Positions 12,636-24,694 of a stretch of 64,000 nt of DNA are shown one piece after another. Position 1 is the first letter of the stretch. Every line of letters begins with the position of its first letter. The notes below the pieces were generated by a model that had not been told where the DNA came from, ran no database searches, and worked only from the letters and a program-made list of their open reading frames with translations. This DNA comes from Turritopsis dohrnii (lineage: Eukaryota; Cnidaria; Hydrozoa; Anthoathecata; Oceaniidae). Position numbers and translations under genes: made by a program. Location: assembly GCA_027922465.2 (NCBI GenBank), contig BQMF02000010.1, forward strand, positions 2,101,283-2,165,282. The letters run 5' to 3'.

Positions 12636-12720
12636 TCTTCAATGTATATATTGTTTTTATAAAACTTTTTTTACGTTTACAGAATTATATTTACAAAAGT
12701 GTTTCTTTTCAACAGCGCCT

Positions 12721-14969
12721 TTATTTCTTTTTCTTCGATCTTTTCCCTTCACCTAAAAAGTCCACAACAGTTAAGTGAGAACTATCAAACCTGTAGCAGT
12801 AGACCCATTAAAGTTATTTGGTTAAGGAAGTCAAATAACACAATCCCAGCAGGCACGTTCATTAAAAGAATCACTGTAAAGGAGTGTATTTCTATAGAAA
12901 CATACACACAATTTTAATGAAAATGTTCTTCATCGTAGCGCCTTTATGACGATATTGCCCGCTGGGATGAAAACTAATAACACACTACTTTGTTTGACTT
13001 CTTACACTTCTTACAAAAAATGTTTGAAAAAACAAAACATGACGTAATTGTAGGCTTACTAATCCAAACAAATTTAACAATGTTTTCACCTTGAAGTGTG
13101 GATAAACTCAATTTGTCACATGAACAACTGCACGTGTTGCACAGTAAGGATTATTCACATCTCAGTGGGCAAAATCGGCAAAAAGTCACTGTGACTGAGA
13201 GCATTTTTATTGAAATTGTGTGTAGATTTCTATAGAAATGCACTCCTTCGCAGACATTTTTAATAAATGTGCCGGCTGGGAGTAAACAAATTTGCGCAAT
13301 TCACATCAAAGGAGTATATTTCTCTTCATCACAGTGACATTTTTTTTGACGATTTCGCCCAATAGCTTGCTAAACATTCCCAGTACTCCACGAACGAAAA
13401 AGTTATTGGCCCAAAAGAAGCGCAAAATGTGAACCAAGCATAAGACGATTTCACGAGCCGAAACATTGTTATATATAGACTTATGTAACAACATGCAATC
13501 ATCGATATTTGTGTTGAAGGAACGAAAAAAGAAATATCCATACAAATTTTGGTCAGGTTTCTATCATGAACAGTAACAGATTAATGCTGAACTGTACAAT
13601 AACATGGGTATCGTGAAAAATACGCACGTGTGTATATAACCTTCCATAATTTACATGAGATGTCCTTAAGGGTCGGTACACACTTGGAAAGTAAAATTTA
13701 CCTTTTTTAGGCGGTGCTTTCCCCCGTAACTTTCTGTTATGAGTCATCTCCTCTTTGAAGTCCTAAGAAAAAAACACCAATAGCACAATGTAAGATATGC
13801 CTAGCCTCGTTTTCAATCTTAGCGATTATATAATTAAGCAAGAAAAAAACGCTACTGCTATAAAAAGAGAATTTAATTGTTCTCAATATCAGTGCATGGT
13901 TAGTTGTCATGGATATGGGATTTCATGTTTTTTTAAGAAACAAGGTCTTTAGTGTTCAGACCAGATAAAAGGAGAACTTTTAAAAGTCTCCAGGAGTGAG
14001 TTCTCATCTAGCAATTTCCGATCATCAAACTCTTCGGTCAAAACTCTTATAATAAAGTTTGGATGAACGAGACAACCGTACAAACTCAATCAGCCAAACA
14101 AATTTTACAAGGTTTACACCATCAAGTTTTAATGGTCCGAAATTATTACGCTATATACTAGTACATGAAATTTGTTGACATGAAAGAACTTTCGAATTGA
14201 AAAAGATCCATAATGCATCTTGGTTAAAGATAATGAACTATCATAAAGTGGAGAAAAAAGCAGTTTTCTTCTGAGATCTTCACGAGAGAGCCAGTCATGT
14301 TTTTTTTTTACTTTGTTTGGGCGCTTTGTTTATATTAAACAGCTGCTCATTCTCAATTGTTCTATTTCTGCTGACATCAGCGTAGTGCATCCCTCAGCTC
14401 TTTATATAATAGTTCATTATCTGTAATACTTTCCAGACTTCTATCGCATAGAGTAAACAGACACCTACCATATGTTCATCATGGTAAATACCAAGAAGCC
14501 GTAACTTTCTCAGCAATGCATTATAACTTTTTAATGGAGGATAGTAGTCTCCACGTACATCACCAAGTGGTTCTGATTTATAATGATTAAAGATCTTGAG
14601 AGATCTGAAAACAAGCAAAAAAAAGCGATTATCAATCAGAAAGTTGGCATGGAAACCGCAACTAAAGTTGAAAGAAAAAACACAGTTTTCCCTTGGAAAT
14701 GCTAAAGCTTGGTGAATAAATTTAGATTTGCCTCAAACAATCAAACCAATCAGTCAAACTCTCACAAAGACTGGGCCGATTGGGCGAGAAAAACATTTTG
14801 GGTGACATACAAATTATATCAATTTTGATTTGCCTGATATGTAGCAATCATTATTATTTCCCAGTCCCCCTGCAAATATTTCTTTCATACCTTGCAGAAA
14901 CAGGTTTGTGAAGTTGACCAAATATCTTTGCGCTCAAAATCGCCATTCGACGAGCGTATGAACTCATTA
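12721..14969 (-). CDS. MRPS33: mitochondrial ribosomal protein S33 (mS33), 4 exons
   Basis: Minus-strand exons, in order: 14969-14893, 14604-14469, 13762-13702, 12752-12721. They sum to 306 bases with all phases closed, giving 101 residues; the human protein is 106. The N-terminus MSSYARRMAILSAKIFG, the middle block LRKLRLLGIYHDEH, and the C-terminus KLRGKAPPKKGEGKR followed by four more mostly basic residues match the mS33 family from end to end. This is a small-subunit protein of the mitochondrial ribosome. The gene is too fragmented to appear as one ORF: only the second exon gives an obvious reading frame. Intron 3 contains two copies of the palindromic MITE. Splice sites are canonical GT/AG. 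Confidence 0.9.
12845..12966. repeat. MITE of the CCCAGTGGGCAAA palindrome family (MRPS33 intron)
   Basis: Starts CCCAGCAGGCACG and ends TTGCCCGCTGGG. Inside are AGGAGTGTATTTCTATAGAAAC and AAAATGTTCTTCATCGTAGCG, which are the typical inner blocks. About 122 bp. Confidence 0.75.
13161..13280. repeat. MITE of the CCCAGTGGGCAAA palindrome family (MRPS33 intron)
   Basis: Starts CTCAGTGGGCAAAATCGGC and ends GTGCCGGCTGGG, in the opposite orientation to the 12845 copy. Its inner blocks are AGAGCATTTTTATTGAAATT and TTTCTATAGAAATGCACTCC. About 120 bp. A further fragment lies at about 13298-13366. Confidence 0.75.
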
Positions 14970-16321
14970 TTAATCGCTAAACAGAAAATATTATGAAAGG
15001 TCATACGAAATCATAGTTTTCATTTATGCTTCAAATTCCAACCGAACATACTTTCAGAAAAGAATTACCTATCTATCTATTACCCCTGACTCTCTAGACC
15101 CTCGAAACACTTGTCCCCCTTATACCATGATCCCTGTAGCTCACACGGGTTTCATTCCTTCATAACAGATCTGGATTAGATGAGTAAACATAATCCAAAC
15201 GATCAACCGATAGAGTCGAACGATTACGAACAATTCAAGTAGGTTGCTTCGAGCAACCTTTCTAGGATGCGCTTTACAGGAAAGTTAATTCTAGTACTGG
15301 TTAGGCCTCAATATTATCAGCTAAGAAAGTTCATTAACAACTTACAAATATAAATCATTGACGAATGTCTACAACAAATTCAGTTTATCATCATACCGAT
15401 GTCATTTTCTAATCTATATAAGATAAAAAACAACATTTATTTATTAAAAAATCATCGTCAGTGCTGATGTAAAAGTGGTTGCATTCATTTTTACATCAGC
15501 ATTGACGATGATTTAATAAGTAAATGTTGCTTTTGATCCTATAATATCAAACTATGGCGAATAATTTTTAACATAATTCTGATCTGTTTATGGGAAATGC
15601 ACTAATTTGGAGTTTTCGAGACTTAAAATAAAACAAAACAAAACAAAATTAAAAACAAGATCAAATGTATCTGATAACGAAATGCTCTTTTTGATTTAAC
15701 AAAAATAATTACTGGTTGAGGTTCACAATTCTATGATACAAAATATTTTAGACACAAACTGCTGATAAATACAACATTGTTGACAAATAAAAAACAAATA
15801 CAAACAAAAACAAACAGCAACACCGATAAACTATTGATTGCAAAATTTTACAAAATTTGAAGGTGGCAGAAATGTGGATTTTATATGCTTTCGAATTTTT
15901 ATAGTACAAGTGGTCAAATGAGAAAGGAAGTTATATAAAAAGAACTAGTCGTAAAAGCCAACAAGCTGAAGACGTTGTCAGAAATCTTCACTCATAGCTC
16001 TTTGTTTGAGTCAGCTTCTAAACCATAATAAAATCATATAAATCTTCAAAAAATACAACATGTTTATGATTGGATATTCAAATGCAAAGCAAAAAAGTTG
16101 TTTTCCTTGGCAATTTTGCAAATTTCCTTTAAAACAGTTTACCAATGCCTCATTTTCATGTTTCAGTTCATTTCATGTTTCATATTTTATTACTGCATGT
16201 GTGTTTACTACTTTTATTCCCTTCAAAAAACAAAACCACAGCTATTTTCCAGGCCATAAAAAGGTTTGAAACAAAAATTTAGGAAAGATTTGTTGATGGT
16301 TATTTCCAATGGTTACATTAC
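14970..16321. other. intergenic between MRPS33 and MsrB, with a foldback element
   Basis: Apart from the inverted repeat at about 15430-15531 I see no supported gene here. The missing last coding exon of MsrB should lie somewhere below 16322, possibly in this stretch, but I could not place it. Confidence 0.45.
15430..15531. repeat. long hairpin / foldback MITE
   Basis: The arm ACAACATTTATTTATTAAAAAATCATCGTCAGTGCTGATGTAAAAG (15430 onward) is repeated as its reverse complement immediately after a spacer of about 14 bases, with few mismatches. Arms are about 45 bp. AT-rich flanks extend the symmetry weakly. Confidence 0.7.
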
Positions 16322-19300
16322 CTTGGAAATTCAATGATGCAGAGTTCATGCAATATCTTTTTCCAGTGGGGCCAGGTCCATCATCAAACACATGGCCAAG
16401 GTGTGCACCACACTTGTAAAAGAAATAAACAACTTAACATGATATGCACCCAAAACTAAGATGGTTAAAGCATGGTTTAAACTGCACAAATAGTAAATAT
16501 AATGGATTAAACAATGAAAACAATAAAATAAATTCAACTCACTTGAGCGCATACAACTTCAACACGACTCATAAACAAGGACTTGTCTTCAATCAACTTA
16601 ACTTTCCCTTTCGTTAAAACATCGTAAAATGATGGCCATCCACTCCCACTATCAAATTTTGTATCAGATGAAAATAAGTCTTCTTGACAAACAATGCATT
16701 TGTAAATACCTTTTCTGTGGTTGTCCCAGTACTCACCAGTGAAAGCTCTAAACGTAATTATTGATCTAGTATACTTGTTTAAAAAATGTCCTACTTGTTT
16801 TTCTTAACTGAATCTTTCAGAAGCACAGTTATTTCAGATGGCTGATTCAGTACCTATATGGAATAGTATAGCAGCACCCAAGATCTTACAACCCAACTCA
16901 ACACGAAATGCTACACAGTTTAACACAATACCAGAGAGAATGCAAAAGAAAATCAGAGAGGCAAAACTTGTTTCTAATGCATGAAAATCATGCTCTGGAC
17001 AAACCTCTTAATCTGCTGACATGGAAATTGAAGAATGTTGTTTATTTTTACATCAAATCGAAAACAAAATAATTTTTATACCGTTCTGTTCCACTTCTCT
17101 GTGTTACATCAAACTGTTGCTTAGTCAATCTCTGTTTCAGTTCTTCTGATGTAAATGTCTTTGGGTAATCACCTGCACGTGATCCGTGATTTCCTGATGA
17201 TAAAAAGAATGGACATTATAGACATACTCAGCGCAATTGGTGCAAAATGCATAAAATCACCAAATTAAATCAAATTTAATTTTTTAGAATTTTATAGAAG
17301 CTGTTACAAATTAAATTCGCAGCAAATTTTTTTTTCTCCCAAAAAACTCTAAATTAGCCTTAACATAAAGTGAATTTTAAAGTGAATTGCTCCAAATTAA
17401 GTCCACAACAAATTTGATAAAATCCTGTCTGCGCCAAATATCCCAAAATTCGCTGTGCGTCAAATAAAATTCAGGTCAAAATATCTCCAGTTAAGGTATA
17501 CTGCCTACAGTTCAGATGGCAATTTGTTCTGTGCAGTATATAGGATATTATTTTCATAAATTCTTGCTGATTTTAAAAGATTTTATCTAGATTATCTAGA
17601 CTGACCAAATTTTACTGTTACATTCAATTCATTTGTGCTCATTTTCATCACAATAACATATTGTTGTCAATAGGGAAGCACGCAATTTTATAGTTATAGG
17701 TCGAAAACCCTGACCAAAATGGAATTTCTATGTCAGTCCTAAGAAGTAAAAAGGTTTATAGTAGAAGAACCAGAGTATATATCATGCATCTATAACAGAA
17801 CATAGAAAGAACCTTGATGAAAACTAGAAATCAACAACAATAAAGAGGAAGAAAAACAAGACACTAAAACAATTTTCATGTGGTAATAGGAAATTTATAG
17901 ATAAATTTGAAGAAAGCTCTTAAAGTAAGTAAGTAAGTAAGTAAACATTTATTTATCATGGTTAAATAATATACAATACAATTTTATTAGATCATATACA
18001 ATATTAACATGGAAGGAGACCACATCAATAGACAGGCTAATCGAGAGAGAACCAGGAAAAAAATAATTAAATGAATAAAAAAATATAGATTTTATCAATT
18101 AGTTACAAAAGAAACTAAACAATAGCGAGACAAAAAAGGAGAGAGAAAGAGACATACCAGATTATAAAACACACACACCAAAATAAAAAAAACCCAAAAA
18201 ACAACAAAACAAAGGTGAGTTTTGCAGTGACAGAGTAATTGATAATTTTTCTAAGAGTATTAACAGAAATTTTGAAGAATTATATCAAGATGAGATGATT
18301 GAAGTTGATTTCAAAATATGATTACCTGGAATGTTAGGGAATTTTTGCCAAATACATTTGTTTTGATGCTAGGAATTGATAACCCTCCAGAGCTACTGAA
18401 ACATGTGTTGTGTTCATGAGAGGTGGAACAGAGTGACAGAGTGAGAGAGCCATGCAAGATATCCCTTATCAAAATTGAAGTACCATAAGTATACTTTATG
18501 TACACATAAAGCATACTTCATTTCTACTTTTAACTGAAGAAGTAGGTTTGAAATATACTTATTCTATACTTCTGAGATGGAAGTACAGAAGAAGTATAAC
18601 TTGATAATTCATACTTCATTTGTACTTCTTTCTTGAAGTATAAATGAAGTATACTGATTTTATACTTCAGAAAAGCAGAACATTAAAAAAACATATTGAA
18701 GTACATTGGAAGTACATTATTTTGTTCTTTTAAAAAACAGAAAATCACGCTAAAATAAAATTCAAGTTTGAAGTACATTAGAAGTATGTCTTATTAATAA
18801 TGAAATGCTACAAATGAATGCTTAGGAATATACTGTGCAGGCTTTAAGAAAAAAGTAAGGAGAAATCTTTAAAAGACAATTCTAGTATTTCTAAAGTTGA
18901 TGAAAGTGACTTATTAGAAAAGCTATCTGATATTATTAATAATATGACTGTCTTTATTATAACAGTGTTTTTTTATATTGGAACTTCAAATCCCTTGTGA
19001 ATCAATTTCACATGAATAAGAATTCTAAAATTAGAATACTCCCAGGAATTAATTCCCTAGTTAATTAAAAAGAATAGCATAGAATTTTATACAGATTTAT
19101 ATAGAGTTTATAATATAAGTGTTTTATGAAAAAGTTTGTGTAAAGTAAACTATTAGATTAATTTGCTCTGATTACATGATGACATCTTCATGCACAGTTG
19201 GAATTGCTAATGATAGTCCTAGTCACTTGTTGACAAAGACAAGGAGAAATAGTTTTTACATAGACAGTGGCAGATCTAGAGGTATGTTGAAATTTGAACT

Positions 19301-21280
19301 TGAATTTTCTATAATAATTATAACTGTAATTTAGATAGTCTTCCAGAAGTTACCATCAGTGTGGTTAAGTTTATAATGTGCTAAAGGTTTTACAGTTGTG
19401 CTATGAAATTCTGGCCATTCTGTAGAAGCAATAAAATGGAGTTTAATACAGTGATTGAATGTAGTGAAAGTGATGATGATAACTCGATTTACCAAGACAC
19501 TACTGCCACTGCCACTTAACAAAAATTTCGAAATACCTAAAGATTCTTTAAATACAACTTTGCAAAAGTTAGATCTTTCTCCACTCAAAGTCCATACTGT
19601 ATCAAAACACTTCAAATCAACTCTCGGAAAACGGAGATTCTATGTAAGATCTTACAGGATCCTGTGCAGGATCTTATAGGATTACAGGATCCTGTAAGAC
19701 CTTACATAGGATCCTACATAGGAATCCTATGTTAGGAATCCTATAAGATCGTGTCAGGATCCTAGCCAGGATTTCAACCAGGGTTTGAGCATGTTATGGA
19801 GTAGGGGATTCCCCAGTAAAACGAAAATTTTCAAAAATCTTAAAAAAATGTTAAAATCTGTTTAAAAATTGCATTTTTAAATAAGGTATTTTTGAAATTA
19901 ACAATTGTTATCATTCACAGCATTGATTTTGATGCTTCTGAGTTACTTCATGTCACTAAAATTCTTACATACTTCACCCAAAGTATACTTCAGCAAAAGT
20001 ATACATACATCATTTCTACATCTGAGTTTTCAATCTGAGTTTTCAATTAAAGAAGTATACATGAAGTATATATTCTCAATGAAGTATGCTTTATGTATAC
20101 ATGAAAATGTCCAAAATACATGCTACTTCAAGTATGCTCCTAAAGTATATTTGAAGTACATCGAAAGTATACATCGTGTATACTTTCTTCCATACTCCTA
20201 TTATACTTTGTAGTATACTTAAAGTACAGAAAAAGTATACATGATGTATACTATATTTTGATAAGGGATGGTCAGTGCAAGATTCCATATCGTAAAACCA
20301 GATCTAAGAGTAAGTTTATCTAACAATTTCAGACCATCAAATCTTTATGGTTAAAACCTTGTTACATTTGTTTGGGATGACGAGTATTTGGTCACGTGAT
20401 GACTCGTTCTTCCAAACACTTTTAAGAGACTTTTCACCGAGAAGTTTGAATTGTTAGATAAACATACTCTCAGATCTGATTTTACGGTATGGAATCTTTC
20501 ACTGACCGCAAGATATAGTCGCAACTTTGACAAAGATCAAGGTATTACTATCTTCTTTGAAGCAGCCAAATGAATTTGGTTAGTTACGAAATGTTTTGTT
20601 ATGCCGTATATCTTTTTTTTCTGTCTCTACCAAGCTGATGTACCATCAAATACTTTTACCTTTAGCAGGATTGTTTACTGTAACAATCAACATAAGGACG
20701 AATAAAATGACTTGCAAATGATGTTTTTGTTTTCAAAATCTCAATAAGGCATAGGTAACAGAGTAACCAGTCTTTATTTGAAAGAGAGTGAAGACAAATT
20801 GACTGCAAATTTTGCCTGCTATTTTTTTATGCTTGGTTGGGACAACATACTACTTTAAACTCATTATACATGATCATTATTAATTTTGAAGATGTCATTA
20901 AAAGATTATAATTATACAAACTAGAGAGAATATCAATCTCAATATTAAAATTTATATAGTGTCTTACAATCATGAAAACATTTGTAAGACACCTATCAAA
21001 AGCACAATTGGAATTGCAAAAAAAGAACAATAACAAAAAAGAATATATAACTGCTGGAAACCAATATCAAATTTATCACAATTAGGAATCATTTCCTACC
21101 ACAACTATGTGAAACTGGAGCAAGCGGGATTATTAAAGGTGGATCAGCTGCACCAGCCTTTACTTGGCTTGGAAGCACCTTCTTTACCTTTGGCTTCTCT
21201 TTTTTATAAGAGGAATGATACATTGCCGCTGAACTAATGGAAATGTTCCTTTTGATTTGTTTATATGTTAGTCGAAGCAT
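16322..21280 (-). CDS. MSRB: peptide-methionine (R)-S-oxide reductase MsrB, probably mitochondrial; last exon not found
   Basis: Minus-strand exons: 21280-21100 (N-terminus), 17193-17082, 16747-16543, 16412-16322. Phases are 1, 2, 0, 1 and fit at each junction. The core exons read [61 protein letters not shown] and [11 protein letters not shown], which is the complete SelR/MsrB fold. Two CxxC pairs bind zinc. The resolving catalytic residue in RYCMNS is cysteine, not selenocysteine. The enzyme reduces methionine-R-sulfoxide in proteins. The first exon gives [17 protein letters not shown], a basic, acid-free start that looks like a mitochondrial presequence. An upstream ATG at 21316 is in frame and may be used instead. 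Joining the first exon to the rest rests on phase alone across a 3.9 kb intron. A short terminal exon after 16322 is missing from my model. Confidence 0.8.
17925..18230 (-). mobile_element. 3' end of a CR1-like LINE with a short tandem tail
   Basis: Read on the minus strand, this ends in a (CTTA)n-type tail (plus-strand GTAA repeated about five times at 17925-17945), preceded by TGTTTAACC-like AT-rich sequence. No protein remains. Tails of short tandem repeats instead of poly(A) are typical of CR1/L2-type elements. It lies in the large MsrB intron. Confidence 0.5.
18463..20267. mobile_element. non-autonomous DNA transposon candidate with CCCTTATCAAAAT termini
   Basis: The left end CCCTTATCAAAATTGAAG and right end ATATTTTGATAAGGG form a 13 bp terminal inverted repeat. 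Both subterminal regions (18490-18790 and 19970-20250) are packed with GAAGTATAC / GTATACTTC motifs in both directions. No transposase frame is visible. About 1.8 kb, inside the large MsrB intron. Confidence 0.6.
19636..19765. repeat. palindromic AGGATCCT repeat cluster
   Basis: Dense direct and inverted copies of ACAGGATCCTGT, TAGGATCCTA and TAGGAATCCTA, together with their reverse complements, lie within the 18463-20267 element. The cluster would fold into several alternative hairpins. Confidence 0.6.
20269..20510. repeat. MITE with ~40 bp terminal inverted repeats
   Basis: GGTCAGTGCAAGATTCCATA at the left matches, inverted, TATGGAATCTTTCACTGACC at the right. The symmetry continues inwards through CAGATCT and GTTTATCTAACAATT. 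About 242 bp, abutting the right end of the 18463-20267 element. No coding content. Confidence 0.65.
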
Positions 21281-22250
21281 TTGTGTGTCACACAATACAG
21301 TGTAATCACTCACCAATCATAACTAGCGAGCCAAAGACAAAAGAAAGATGCCAGATTATCATTTAGAAATTAACAAGCTTTTTGTGTCGGAGACGTGGGC
21401 AGCGAGGATGACATCTTTGTTTTATCGGAACAGGGCGTAACTGAGCAGACATCATACCACCGCGCCGACAATGTTTCTTACACGCCCCATACTATCTATC
21501 TCTCTCCTTCTCAGCCTCCCGTTGTGTTGTTGTTGGTTGGTAAAGAATTGTTGGTAAACAATCCCTTGATAGCGCTTGATGGAAAACTGAACTGACACTT
21601 TCGAAAGTAGGAAAGCAGCTTTATAATAGCTTATTCTATATAATAATAGATCATTTATGATCTTCCACGAGTTTCCCGTGTTACTTTGAAACAATGTACA
21701 CAAAGGACACGATCTACATTTCACAGATGGTCTATGCAAACATTTTTATATATCTACTACATATGTGATAAAAACTATATTTAATGGAAAATTTATACAA
21801 ATACGGACTTGTAATGTTTCTTAACTAAAAATATAATCAATCAATCAAATCAATCAATTTATCAAATCTATCACATCTGATTTTGTTTTGAGCAGCATTA
21901 ATGATGCTTTTTACTTAGACAAAAGATATCTTACGCGCGATCAAAAAGTGTTTAATTAAAAAATATTCGACATTCTATTTTAAATCCCTTGAAATATTGT
22001 ACGTTGTAATGTATGATATTTCATTATTGTATCTATTTCATAACTACTCCTGCTGTTCTTTGAAATTTATATTATATTTAAGGTTTTCTCAAAAATTAAA
22101 TAGGAAAAAACTACCTTTCATTTCAGCCAGTCAGTCGCAAACAAAATGACCAGTCCAAAAACTTTGAGAAAAACTATGTAAAAAACAAAAACTTTGTCGA
22201 AGAATTTGATAATTTTTTCGCTTTATCACCATGATACTCTTCTATATTAG

Positions 22251-22322
22251 CAACCTCGAACAGGATCTCTTGCCTTTTCGATACGGACAACGAAAAGGAG
22301 AGAGACCCTGGGTTCGAGGTTG
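22251..22322. repeat. palindromic MITE, GAGACCCTGGGTTCGAGG type
   Basis: CAACCTCGAAC, CTCTTGCCTTTTCGAT, short spacer, CGAAAAGG, GAGAGACCCTGGGTTCGAGGTTG: a near-perfect foldback. I recall similar palindromes as abundant in coral and anemone genomes. That recollection is not a search result. Confidence 0.7.
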
Positions 22323-22517
22323 TCCTAACGCTACTAATGATTCGTAAACAGAATCTAAATTAGCTATGTCAAGATTATAAATCATAATGTCAGATAATGA
22401 AACTGATTGTAAGGAACATGGAACAATCAAATGAATGATCGGAAACATAATTGTTGCATAGGAATTTTATATCCCTTATCATACGTAGAATCATAATTTG
22501 TTTAAATCACACCAACT

Positions 22518-22598
22518 CAACCTCGAACCCAGGGTCTCTTGCCTTTTCGATATACTGACCGTATATCGAAAAGGCAAGAGACCCTGGGTTCGAGGTTG
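22518..22598. repeat. palindromic MITE, GAGACCCTGGGTTCGAGG type
   Basis: Almost perfect inverted repeat: CAACCTCGAACCCAGGGTCT on the left and AGACCCTGGGTTCGAGGTTG on the right, with the centre ATATCGAAAAGGC and its complement. About 81 bp. Confidence 0.8.
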
Positions 22599-23450
22599 CA
22601 CACCAACTATATTCGCTAAACGTTTGCAATGTTTGTATGATGCAACTTGGTAGAGTTTAAAAAAATAAAATGGTAAACCATTTAGAAGGTGCACAACAAC
22701 ATTATTGATTCACTCGAAAAAAAAAGCAATGATATTTCTTTTGATGTTTCTTCGTGTTTTATGTTACAACAATTACATAATGACTTCTGCTAAGTGAACA
22801 AATGTTTTTTGTGTAACCAACTCATGGATTTTATGAATATTTCTTTTCCCATAATTCGCGTTTTTCAGGAAGTAACTGTGAACATTCTCTGTCGTAGAGC
22901 CTGGGAAGTAAAATTATACTTTTAAGAGGGCTCTGACCAAGACGTAAATTCGTATTTTAGAATAAAGTTGCAAAACGACAACGAATTACGAATTAGTTTA
23001 TTTAATCATAAAGTCGAATGGGGAAGACAAAACAGGGTTTTTTTATGATAACATTTTCATAGTGAAAACCTTTGTTAAACGTGCTTTTTTAGATTGAAAC
23101 ACTACGGAGGAGCACGCATTTTTACTGACTAGGAGTATTTTGGCTATCACTGCAGTGTTTTATCATGGCCGTTGGTAAAGATATCCCAATTCTCAATCAG
23201 TTTGTTATTTCTGTTTTTCTGTTGCTACCAGGTTAGCTTCAAACTGAAACGTTTGGTGATTGCAAATTTAACGGTCTCTGGCATTATCAAGAAAGTGATG
23301 ACATCAGCACAAATTGTTTAGTTTGATTTGTCACCAGTGATATCATTACTTAGAAATTTACATAAATACTATAACATCGAAGCTGTATTATACCATCGAA
23401 GCTGTAAATGTTTTAACAGCTGATAAAACAGAAAACAGAAAAGTAACTCT

Positions 23451-23569
23451 CCAGTGGGCAAATTATGTTGAAAATTACTGCGAAGGAGTGCACTACTATA
23501 GAAATATACACACAATTTCAGTGAAAATGCTCTCCATCGTAGTGCATTTTGGACGATTTAGCCCGCTGA
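23451..23569. repeat. MITE of the CCCAGTGGGCAAA palindrome family
   Basis: Starts CCAGTGGGCAAATTATG and ends TTTAGCCCGCTG. The inner blocks ACTGCGAAGGAGTGCA and GAAAATGCTCTCCATCGTAG match the other copies. It lies 171 bases upstream of the GPCR start. Confidence 0.75.
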
Positions 23570-23740
23570 CTCATCATGTTTACTGAATAATATTTATTTA
23601 ATTTCCTCTTTTGCTTTTTTTACACTTTTCTCACATCCTTTTTTCCCATATCTAAAAAGTGGATCAAACTAAATTTGATTATACATTTCCAAGCACGGCT
23701 TGTCTTCAAAACATACAGTTCCGAAGATACTGAAAGAAAT

Positions 23741-24694
23741 ATGGGTTGTTTTCCAGAGATTCGGGCGCCATTTTCGTTGTCGATATTTACGGGCGTCATG
23801 TCAGCATTTCTTAGCTTCGTAACAATCATTGGAAACGCCCTCATTGTCGCTGTTGTGATTATTGATCCATTGAAAAAACTTCACACTCCATTCAATTATT
23901 TTTTGGTGAATTTGGCAGTGAGTGATCTCATTGTGGGTACATTAACTATGCCACTATCAGTTTATGGTCATGTAGAAGAAACCAAAGGTCACCTCGATCC
24001 GTTTTTGATCAAATTACTTCATATGTCTTATTTCATTTCGGCATCGGCAAGTTTATTAAGTCTCATTGCGCTATCTGTAGACCGTTTTGTCGCCATAAAC
24101 TGGGCTATAAAGTACCGCCAGTATTTGTCTTGGTTTAGATGTACTGTCATAACCGCGTTTATTTGGATCGTATCTTTAACAGTACCTTTTGCATATTTGA
24201 AATGGGGTTTTATCAACTATCTCATGTTGTATGCAAATTCGGGAATTGTGATTGGTCTGCTCGTCATGGTGTTTATATATTTCCGTGTGAACCGATTTTT
24301 CCGAAATCAATCCAGAGAAATCGGGAGACATCAGTCGCTTACTATAGACCAAGAAAGCAACATGAAGAGATCACAAATAGAGAAAAAAGTGACAAGAACA
24401 TTCCTCATAGTAATCATGGCGTTCCTGTGCACATACATCCCGGCAATTGCTTTGGTATACGCTCTGTTGTTCTGTGATTCTTGTAGTTGTCTGCTCAGGC
24501 ATGTATTTAGAGACATATGTTTTTTGTTGATAGCTTCAAACAGTTGTGTAAATCCATTTATATGTACTATTCGACTGAAGCAGATGTATGTTTCAATTAA
24601 AGCCATGTTTAGAAAATGGAACCCGAAAGTAAGAGATGTCAGCTCTACTGTTTCAACAGACGCTGTTGTGGTGAATCATGAAAACTCAAAATGA
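23741..24694 (+). CDS. rhodopsin-like (class A) G protein-coupled receptor, orphan
   Basis: A 317-residue, intronless seven-helix receptor when started at 23741. The frame is open upstream to an ATG at 23675, which would add 22 residues. TM1 carries GNALIV, TM2 carries NLAVSDL, TM3 ends in SVDRFVAIN (the DRY position reads DRF) and TM7 carries NPFIC in place of NPxxY. Intracellular loop 3 has a basic REIGRHQ to QIEKKV stretch. These features place it among the orphan invertebrate class A receptors of the amine/melatonin/adenosine-like group. The ligand cannot be predicted. The altered DRY and NPxxY motifs may affect G-protein activation. The N-terminus is short and there is no signal peptide. 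Confidence 0.85.
   Translation: MGCFPEIRAPFSLSIFTGVMSAFLSFVTIIGNALIVAVVIIDPLKKLHTPFNYFLVNLAVSDLIVGTLTMPLSVYGHVEETKGHLDPFLIKLLHMSYFISASASLLSLIALSVDRFVAINWAIKYRQYLSWFRCTVITAFIWIVSLTVPFAYLKWGFINYLMLYANSGIVIGLLVMVFIYFRVNRFFRNQSREIGRHQSLTIDQESNMKRSQIEKKVTRTFLIVIMAFLCTYIPAIALVYALLFCDSCSCLLRHVFRDICFLLIASNSCVNPFICTIRLKQMYVSIKAMFRKWNPKVRDVSSTVSTDAVVVNHENSK

Larger units (their letters stand above)
21317..23450. other. intergenic between MsrB and the class A GPCR
   Basis: Contains two palindromic MITEs (see 22251 and 22518). I see no supported gene. Open frames such as 21395-21595 lack domain signals and a good start context. Confidence 0.5.

Noticed and set aside
19331..20288. ORFs within the 18463-20267 element
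   Set aside because: They coincide with GTATAC-rich and AGGATCCT-rich repeats and have no domain. Not taken as a transposase.
23165..23232. Possible signal-peptide exon (MAVGKDIP..) ending in a GT donor upstream of the class A GPCR
   Set aside because: A short hydrophobic frame followed by GTTAGC looked tempting, but no acceptor joins it in phase to the receptor with any support.
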